Positions 9,298 through 14,158 of a stretch of DNA of 14,158 nucleotides are shown piece after piece. The stretch lies in the NCBI GenBank assembly GCA_003024985.2, contig PXIH01S0000213.1. One strand, given 5' to 3'. The DNA comes from Euperipatoides rowelli (taxonomy: Eukaryota; Onychophora; Udeonychophora; Euonychophora; Peripatopsidae). How positions within the stretch are numbered: position 1 is the first letter of the stretch; each line of letters begins with the position of its first letter. Made by a program: the position numbers and the translations under genes. Below the pieces are notes generated by a model that did no database searches, was not told the DNA's origin, and saw nothing but the letters and a program-made list of their open reading frames with translations.

Positions 9298-9477
9298 ATG
9301 CTTCGTGAACTACAAAGTGCGGCCGCTGCGCTTCATTCATTCCTGCCACAACTAAGCCATCTCAGCAAAGATATGCAACAGTTCTTTCAAACGCGAAGCC
9401 TATTAAAGTTAACCTTCTACAAACGCGTTTATTGTTACAGGATTTTTCAAATAAATATGCAAAACCTGGAATGTTGA
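9298..9477 (+). other. CpG-rich island with a 59-codon ORF, function unknown
   Basis: In a plus-strand frame that starts ATG at 9298 and stops TGA at 9475-9477, the first half reads like a folded protein (MLRELQSAAAALHSFLPQLS at the start) with alternating leucine, alanine and polar residues that could form a helix. The underlying 9300-9430 is richer in G+C and CpG (GTGCGGCCGCTGCGC, ACGCGAAG, AACGCG) than the DNA around it. It lies about 620 bases downstream of PLC-beta exon 1, in the opposite sense. I recognise no family, and splice sites are not convincing. A small exon, a regulatory element or chance are all possible. Confidence 0.25.
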
Positions 9478-10090
9478 CAATTTAAGCAATGTTTTGCAGC
9501 TACCTTTCATAGTAATATTATCATTTTAAAAGAAATATTACGGTATGGATTTACCGAATGTCAGTACTTTAAAAAAAAAATCATAATAACGCGGCGAATA
9601 GTCAAAACGTACTGCACGGTATTTATTTACAATTTAAGGAGTCCAATATTATACCCATACGAGCACATTGCCAAATAAAATGCAAATATAAATAATATTC
9701 AACATCTTATCAAATTCCAACTTTTTATATTAGCAGCTCATTAATCTGAAATGAACTTATTTTTGCGCATTTACTGTACACAGTATAAGTACAGTATATG
9801 CCTATATAATATAGATATTTACAGCCTAATAAAAAATTAGTAGGCTGAACTGTACGATTTCTCTCATTCTCCGTGCAAAATAAGAAACGGTGATTATTTT
9901 TCATTGAACGGTACAATTCTATACAAAACGTTAGGCTAAGATACACCCCCTCCCCTACGGAGTGGGTAACGTTAGCGACCCCTAACAAGTATACGCTAAT
10001 CTAAGCCTAAGTAAAAACATCAAACAAGTTATCAAGGCTTGACTAAAGAACTATATAATGTGTCATCTATAATTTAAAATTTTGAATAAT
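9478..10090. other. Intron 1 beside the donor, nothing coding
   Basis: This contains TACGGTA/TACAGTA words, the hairpin at 9822-9847 and a C-rich patch near 9945-9958. The 87-codon minus-strand frame here shows no family features. Confidence 0.5.
9822..9847. repeat. 7-bp hairpin
   Basis: CAGCCTA (9822-9828) pairs with TAGGCTG (9841-9847). A shorter CTAAT-AAAAA-ATTAG stem inside competes with it. Confidence 0.4.
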
Positions 10091-10096
10091 ACTTAC
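10091..10096 (-). other. 5' splice donor of PLC-beta exon 1
   Basis: On the minus strand the exon ends ...TGG GAT GAT and is followed at once by GTAAGT, a perfect match to the intronic half of the consensus donor. The intron is phase 0. The break falls right after the KWDD motif, where homology to the family begins to need the next exon. Confidence 0.88.
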
Positions 10097-10195
10097 ATCA
10101 TCCCACTTTAAAAATTTGGTGCCTTTTTGAAGAGATTCTGGTACTATGATAGGTTTCAATTGTACAATATGTACACCAGGCTTAGCGCCCGCCAT
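10097..10195 (-). CDS. plcb1: Phospholipase C beta, first coding exon (partial gene)
   Basis: This is the N-terminal exon of a phosphoinositide-specific phospholipase C beta, the Gq-activated enzyme that cleaves PIP2 into diacylglycerol and IP3 at the inner plasma membrane. Read on the minus strand it gives 33 codons, starting [15 protein letters not shown] and ending [10 protein letters not shown]. This matches the conserved N-terminus of animal PLCB1 and PLCB3 (MAGAQPGVHALQL..., KGTKF.KWDD), which leads into the PH domain; PLCB2 and PLCB4 starts differ. The ATG at 10195-10193 has A at -3 and G at +4, and an in-frame TGA lies four codons upstream (10207-10205), so the start is well supported. 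The exon ends in phase 0 at a GTAAGT donor. PH, EF-hand, catalytic X/Y, C2 and coiled-coil exons are outside the window. The family call is firm from sequence plus family knowledge. The symbol is less sure, because one invertebrate gene may be ancestral to PLCB1, 2 and 3. Confidence 0.9.
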
Positions 10196-10232
10196 GTTTT
10201 TAACTCACTGATGTAAGGACGGAAACAGCCTA

Positions 10233-10283
10233 CTATTGCTTATGAATATTAATGAGTTTCACTGTACATATACAGACACACAT
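10233..10283 (-). other. Second upstream short ORF, 16 codons
   Basis: A second upstream ATG at 10283-10281 opens a 16-codon frame ending at TAG 10235-10233. It lies just after the first upstream frame and about 40 bases before the PLC-beta ATG. A shorter ATG frame (10269-10249) is nested in another register. Whether these lie in the leader depends on the unknown start site. Confidence 0.28.
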
Positions 10284-10287
10284 ACAC

Positions 10288-10332
10288 TCACTCCTCAAAT
10301 GTTTCGTTCTTCACGGTGAAAGCCCAGTACAT
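10288..10332 (-). other. Upstream short ORF, 14 codons
   Basis: If the transcript starts to the right of this point, its leader contains an ATG at 10332-10330 opening a 14-codon frame that stops at TGA 10290-10288, well before the PLC-beta start. The peptide would begin MYWAFTV. Such frames often lower translation of the main frame. Presence in the mature mRNA is assumed, not shown. Confidence 0.3.
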
Positions 10333-10560
10333 CAGAAAACACGTTCCAGTTGCGTCGAGTCTTTTGTAACTAAGTTATAACCTTGGATTCACTCAGTATA
10401 AGTCACGCTTAAATTTTCTGCTAGTTTAGACCAGCAGATAACGCTTACTGATGGCACATTGCTGAATAAATCATCCAAATAGACCAGCCTGGTGCGTAAA
10501 CAATAAACCTCGTGGCAAAACATTTTTTTCTCCCATCTGAATGTTCCATTTGGTGATACA

Positions 10561-11136
10561 CTACTATAAAATCTGCCTATTCATAATCTTTGAAGGAAAA
10601 AAAAAAGCATTAAAAATAGTTTAAATTACACTCCGATTGTTTAAATTAGTAATGAATAAAAGTTTTACGCTGTTAGTTTTCAAGAAAAAGCGCATTAAGT
10701 AAACACGAAAAAGAATGATTTATGGTACAGTATACGACTCGTTGGGATGAAAAAAAAATCGTTTGATCACGTGCGAAATCATAAAAACATTCTGGCTGAT
10801 ATTATAAATTAATGTTTGTCGTTTTTTAATGTAATTAATAGCGGAATTTTTCAATTGAGAAAATAATACAATTATTTACGCAAATTGAAGATCAGACGTT
10901 TTGATATTTAAATTTGTAATGTTATTGATATTAACATGAACTACTGTAAATAATAAAAAAATGTATTCAATGTAAAGATATTTAAATATAAATTTCTATA
11001 AAATATAAGTCAAAGGTCATCTTATTTTTAAAACTGAAAGATAATAAATTAAATTTTTATATGAGTAGTATTGTTTGAAAACAAAACGGTTTAAACTTTT
11101 AAAATTGTCTCTAGAAAATGACGTAATGGATAGATA
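10561..11136. other. Upstream flank of PLC-beta, possible regulatory DNA
   Basis: A/T-rich. It carries a CACGTG E-box at 10768-10773 and a TGACGTAA CRE-like word near 11119-11126. Both are plausible transcription-factor sites by consensus, but single matches of this length are weak evidence. Confidence 0.35.
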
Positions 11137-11149
11137 TTAATAACCAATA

Positions 11150-11175
11150 AGGGACCGTCCATAAATGATGTCATA
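11150..11175 (+). repeat. Left terminal inverted repeat of the outer element
   Basis: A 26-base arm, AGGGACCGTCCATAAATGAT followed by GTCATA, matching the inverted right arm at 23 of 26 positions. A run of 13 G follows 48 bases inward. Confidence 0.75.
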
Positions 11176-11295
11176 ACTTAAAAGCTAAGGTATTGTCATT
11201 AGTTCAACTGACATTGGTAAGGTGGGGGGGGGGGGGTATATTAAATTTTTATATTTCTTGTACTGTATAAAAGTTTAAATCTAACTATACCTCCC

Positions 11296-11547
11296 GGTCA
11301 GATTCCATTATCTGCCCACCAACCCAATTAACATTAGGAGTTGTGTGACAACTAAAACATATTAGCCTGTGGAATTAGTATTTTTTTCTCGCCAATTTTA
11401 GTATATTTTCTTTATAGTCCTAACCTTGCCGTAGCCCTGAACCCTAGGATAATCTAGAAAAGAAATAATCTTTTGCTGAGCATCAATCTAGATAATTTCA
11501 ACTTACTACCATCAGCCATATTGGTGGGCAGATAATGGAATCTGACT
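11296..11547. mobile_element. Nested 252-bp MITE with perfect inverted repeats
   Basis: Inside the outer element, 11297-11322 (GTCAGATTCCATTATCTGCC then CACCAA) is the exact reverse complement of 11521-11546, a perfect 26-base inverted repeat. One further base at each end does not match. An 8-bp direct repeat, TACCTCCC, flanks it at 11288-11295 and 11548-11555. The combination indicates a separate insertion with an 8-bp target duplication, possibly hAT-type, although the ends lack a clean CAGG start. The 200-bp interior has no coding frame. The perfect repeats suggest a younger insertion than the outer element, whose ends have diverged. Confidence 0.75.
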
Positions 11548-11748
11548 TACCTCCCCCCCACTACTACCACCACCGCCAATGTACTGTAAATGTTTCAATT
11601 TCTGTAATACTGTATATAGTTGTAGCTTACTAACAAACTACATATGACAATTTTAAAATATGCCTCAGAAGCATATACACATTTTTTTCTATATGAAGGC
11701 CGGCACCATACCATATAGAGCGTCAAGTTGTGACACAACAATTTTTAA

Positions 11749-11954
11749 AACACATAGATTTCAATGTGATGTGCCACACTGGAGAAAAATAAAATTGCAA
11801 TGGTCTGTGGTGGAATAAAAATATAGAGCATGTTTTAAAACTTTAGTGGTGGCTTGTGTTGTGTACAACGTAACATTTTTAAAAACATTATTAATTGTTT
11901 TAATGGGGGCGCCACATGTCATGCTAGTTACATAGCATTGGATACTTTCTATTT
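11749..11954 (+). repeat. Dispersed repeat family R1, copy B
   Basis: This is the counterpart of 1435-1668 in the same orientation, somewhat shorter. It lies within the outer transposon at 11147-12484, whereas copy A has no such inverted repeats around it. It may therefore be a third nested insertion, or the two loci may share an older internal module. Two successive AACA-TTTTTAAAA-...GCCAC modules are again visible inside. Confidence 0.6.
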
Positions 11955-12454
11955 CCGGTCTGACATCTTAATGTTACTGCCTCAGGTGTTCTTCAGGACT
12001 AATAGAATGTCCATAATTTGTGTTCTATAGATAAATTGTGAAACTGGCAAGCTCTAACTTATATTAAGTTTAATGGATGACTCATTTATGTTTACGCTGA
12101 TTCTTCCTCCCCCCCCCCCCCATAAACTTAACAAAAGTGCTATAAAAGTTATTTGGGTTACCTTCATCTTGATATTGGTTGTAAACATAGATAGATGCTG
12201 TCAGAACACTATCCAAAATACAGGTGTGGCCACCAATGTAATAAAACCAAACCACCACAATTTAACACTCATTCTGTGTGACACCTATTTATGTCATTAA
12301 TTTTCATCGCAATGAAGCGCCGTTTGTGATGGCGCTGGCCTAAATGTTAAGATTTACTAAGAAATAACACTGGACTGGAGAAGGGCACTCTGAGGATATT
12401 TTAGAAAAATTCTAAAAATTAATTGAGTGGATTTTCAAAAATGGTAAAAAAAAG

Positions 12455-12480
12455 TATGACATCATTTATAAACAGTCCCT
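12455..12480 (-). repeat. Right terminal inverted repeat of the outer element
   Basis: This is the 26-base inverted counterpart of 11150-11175, with three C/T differences. The core ATAAATGATGTCATA is identical in both arms. Confidence 0.75.
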
Positions 12481-12494
12481 AATTTTAATAACCA

Positions 12495-13037
12495 CTCAAA
12501 TTAGCCTTTAATTATTGTATAACTAAAGATCGATCACATGATAATAATAAATAATGTACATTTAATTCATAATTTAATTAAATACAGAATTGTAAATTGA
12601 ATTTTAATCTCTTATATTTCATAAGTGGATAATCAGTCTTTTAAAAAAGCATGCTGATGAAAAAGACTGAAGCCTAATCTGGAAATGCTCATTGTGCATA
12701 TAATCGAACGGAGATATTTTAAATACAAGTGAAATTACTCAGTGCATCACTTGTATGGGAAATTGCTGATAGATACAGTATTTCATTCTTTAACATGTTC
12801 TAATAATATACAGTACATAAATAGAAAAAGATGAATAAATGGAAAAAAACAAAACTGATTGTCCAGTCTAAGATGGGAAAACTTTGTTGTTGTTCAGGTG
12901 TTAAATGATGAACTCAAGGAGTTAAAAGGGTTTTACATTTTTCTCTCAGTACATTTTTTAATTATTTTTACTCAGACTAACAAAGAACATTATAAATTAA
13001 ATTGAATATCTTTCTGTTTGTCTTTATGTTCTCTATA
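12495..13037. other. Intergenic A/T-rich sequence, nothing coding
   Basis: This holds the hairpin at 12633-12670 and ATAATAATAAATAAT runs. The end, 13008-13035, is the TTTCTGTTTGTC leader that precedes the tandem repeat. Confidence 0.5.
12633..12670. repeat. 10-bp perfect hairpin, 18-nt loop
   Basis: TCAGTCTTTT (12633-12642) pairs with AAAAGACTGA (12661-12670). The loop contains the palindrome AGCATGCT. Confidence 0.5.
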
Positions 13038-13400
13038 CAATTCTCAGCCGTTTGACCACTCTGCACCAAATTTGGCCTACTTACTCTCTAGGACCCAGCA
13101 GGTTCACCTCACTATCTGACCCTATGTTTTCTCCAAGGACAATTCATAAACCCTTGTACCGATTGGGACACAATTTGGCCTACTTATTCTCTTTGACTCA
13201 TCTGAAAATATAGGCAATGATTAAACCAGGTCCCCCCCCCCCAACTGACTCTATGGATCACCCATGGACAATTCCTAAACACCTTGACCAATTGGTACCA
13301 CATTTGTCATACTTCTAGGACCCTGCCAAAGATATAGGCTATCATTAAACCAGTCCCCACCTTCAACCCCTCCCCCCTCCCCCAAAGGAAACACCGGTGC
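13038..13400. repeat. Diverged tandem repeat, units about 100-130 bp
   Basis: Three units start with CAATTC at 13038, 13140 and 13269. Each carries a version of TTGACCGATTGGGACACAAT TTGGCCTACTTATTCTCT. Units 2 and 3 also carry ATATAGGC...TGATTAAACCAG followed by a C-rich stretch. The first is preceded by TTTCTGTTTGTCTTTATGTT. This layout resembles repeats I recall from other invertebrate genomes (TCTGTCTGT leader, CCGATT...AAATTTGG, ATAGGC, then poly-C), but I cannot assign a family. Confidence 0.6.
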
Positions 13401-13806
13401 CTTTCTCATTAACAATATCATTAACTTACCAAAAAAATCTTACTGTTCATTGGAATTGATCTATACCCAACATGTAATACAGTGGACTATTTTGACCATA
13501 AATTACAGATTTTTCAAACCCCTTGAAGGGTTCTAGATGCTGAAGCAGGCATCTACACTAGTTCAATAGGTTACAATAATGCTGGTAGCACAAAGCACTT
13601 GTATGTATCAACCCTATGACAAAAAATCCCACTCAGCAATAATTCAGTTTACAGAACCCCAAGATACCCCACCATCTAGATGTTTAATATTCCTGCGATT
13701 TTAGTAAACGATACAAAACCTTAATCTCACACTGACCCTAACTCAGATGTAAATATCATACTAATTAACTAATTATTCATTTATTTATTAGTCTGTTAAA
13801 TTGCAT
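13401..13806. other. Intergenic sequence between repeat blocks
   Basis: No gene recognised. A short AGATGC...GCATCT stem lies at about 13534-13553. It probably belongs to the same composite repeat as its flanks, since C-rich and hairpin modules occur on both sides. Confidence 0.4.
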
Positions 13807-13839
13807 GCATGCTTTCTTTAATATAAAAAGAAAGCTTGC
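13807..13839. repeat. 13-bp stem, 7-nt loop
   Basis: GCATGCTTTCTTT (13807-13819) pairs with AAAGAAAGCTTGC (13827-13839), with one mismatch. The inner nine pairs are perfect. It is the first of three stem-loops in the last 360 bases. Confidence 0.6.
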
Positions 13840-13867
13840 CTCCAAATCATTGTCTTGGCCCGTATAT

Positions 13868-13888
13868 TGGAAAGGCTTTGCCTTTCCA
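13868..13888. repeat. Hairpin H1 of a duplicated hairpin module
   Basis: TGGAAAGGC-TTT-GCCTTTCCA forms a perfect 9-bp stem and is followed by GCGAGCC. It recurs as H2 at 13938-13960. Hairpins of this G+C-rich kind often end the repeat type seen at 13038-13400, so the whole 13038-13990 block may be one element. Confidence 0.6.
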
Positions 13889-13937
13889 GCGAGCCGCTAT
13901 CTGTATTTTTATTTACTTCTTGTATTTTTTCTGTAAG

Positions 13938-13960
13938 CTGGGAAGGCAGAGTCTTTCCAG
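13938..13960. repeat. Hairpin H2 of a duplicated hairpin module
   Basis: CTGGGAAGGC-AGA-GTCTTTCCAG forms a 10-bp stem in which two pairs are G-U/G-T. It is followed by GAGCC, as H1 is by GCGAGCC. H2 is a diverged relative of H1, about 70 bases further right, and is followed by a C-rich tract. Confidence 0.6.
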
Positions 13961-14158
13961 GAGCCAGACCCCCCTCCCCCCCCGATGCCATGTGAATGGT
14001 GATTCTTAGATAGGGATTTTATGTTTACCAGTTTTTATTCTGTTACCAGTTCAGCCAATAAAATGTTCTTGTAATAAGCATTTGTTTGTTTCCATCTACT
14101 TTCATACTTCCACACTATGGTATAACGAGTCGAGAGCTATGAACCGTTATAATATATA
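13961..14158. other. Right edge, C-rich tract then possible 3'-end-like sequence
   Basis: After a C-rich tract (13969-13983), the plus strand has CAGCCAATAAAATGTTCTTG near 14052-14071, with an AATAAA polyadenylation-type word and a T/G-rich stretch about 20-40 bases on. This could be a transcript or retroelement 3' end from the plus strand, but no coding sequence accompanies it. Confidence 0.25.

Larger units (their letters stand above)
1..10090 (-). other. plcb1: First intron of the PLC-beta gene (open at the left edge)
   Basis: Everything left of the donor is inferred to be intron 1, at least about 10 kb long. I looked on the minus strand for the next expected segment, a short exon leading into a YWT-type PH-domain motif. 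I found no match and no minus-strand reading frame resembling the family. Long first introns are common in animal genes, so exon 2 probably lies beyond the left edge. The interval holds several repeats and hairpins listed separately. An independent gene nested here cannot be excluded, but none is recognisable. Confidence 0.7.
10196..10560 (-). promoter_or_regulatory. plcb1: Presumed 5' leader and core promoter of PLC-beta
   Basis: This stretch directly upstream of the start codon is less A+T-biased than its surroundings and carries scattered CpGs. I infer that it holds the 5' untranslated leader and promoter. No convincing TATA box with a matching initiator is visible; a GGTTATAA word lies at 10373-10380 on the minus strand, but its role is unknown. 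The transcription start cannot be fixed from sequence, and an untranslated exon further right is possible. Confidence 0.4.
11147..12484. mobile_element. Terminal-inverted-repeat DNA transposon, non-autonomous
   Basis: The left end at 11150-11175 starts AGGGACCGTCCATAAATGAT. The reverse complement of 12455-12480 starts AGGGACTGTTTATAAATGAT. They agree at 23 of 26 bases, and all three differences are C versus T. A 10-bp direct repeat, TTAATAACCA, lies at 11137-11146 and 12485-12494, three and four bases outside the conserved ends. It is a likely target duplication if the true ends are at 11147 and 12484. AGGGACCGTCCATAAA-type ends recur in several animal DNA-transposon families as I recall them, but I cannot name the superfamily. 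No transposase frame is present. It lies about 0.95 kb upstream of the PLC-beta start. Confidence 0.7.

Noticed and set aside
9631-9645. GTCCAATA, the only candidate for a minus-strand YWT codon run of PLC-beta exon 2
   Set aside because: Translation around it does not match the family and no splice sites frame it.
10373-10380. GGTTATAA as a TATA box for PLC-beta
   Set aside because: No initiator at the right distance; A/T-rich DNA yields such words often. Mentioned only as a possibility in the promoter entry.
12073-12300. 75-codon plus-strand frame
   Set aside because: It crosses C13 inside the outer transposon and resembles no transposase or other family.
13446-13523. Peptide FIGIDLYPTCNTV in a short plus frame, reminiscent of the Hsp70 GIDLGTT motif
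   Set aside because: The GTT part is absent, the frame stops after 26 codons and nothing downstream continues the family. Probably coincidence.

Overview
The window is A+T-rich eukaryotic genomic DNA, mostly non-coding. It has long homopolymer runs, stop codons in every frame and many decayed repeats. There are no prokaryotic signals such as packed genes, ribosome binding sites or operons. Repeated TAGGCCTA-like and TACCGGTA/TACAGTAT-like words and the repeat types fit a marine invertebrate, possibly an echinoderm. That placement rests on memory of such genomes and is weak.

One real gene is visible. Positions 10097-10195 on the minus strand are the first coding exon of a phosphoinositide-specific phospholipase C beta of the PLCB1/PLCB3 (fly Plc21C) type. 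The exon has a good start context, an in-frame stop just upstream, 33 codons and a consensus GTAAGT donor. Transcription runs right to left. The presumed 5' leader and promoter lie at about 10196-10560, and everything left of 10097 is first intron, at least 10 kb long. No second exon was found.

The intron and upstream flank hold mobile-element remains and repeats. A 459-bp hAT-like element at 7352-7810 has an 8-bp target duplication and sits between two copies of a 50-bp tandem unit. Upstream of the gene, a terminal-inverted-repeat element of about 1.34 kb (11147-12484) contains a second 252-bp element (11296-11547) with perfect 26-bp inverted repeats and its own 8-bp duplication, giving a readable insertion order. 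A dispersed repeat occurs at 1435-1668 and inside the larger element at 11749-11954. A second family occurs in opposite orientations at 1306-1419 and 2136-2248. Minisatellites lie at 3003-3134 and 7471-7690. A diverged tandem repeat (13038-13400) and paired hairpins (13868-13960) lie near the right end.

Several hairpins are not explained by these elements: a 21-bp fold-back at 3502-3546, a 77-nt precursor-sized hairpin at 4607-4683, and a chain of mutually exclusive stems at 5888-5954. A CpG-rich island with a 59-codon plus-strand ORF lies at 9298-9477. I see no clear new multi-gene system; the best leads are the nested transposon history, the structured intronic hairpins and the CpG-rich island.
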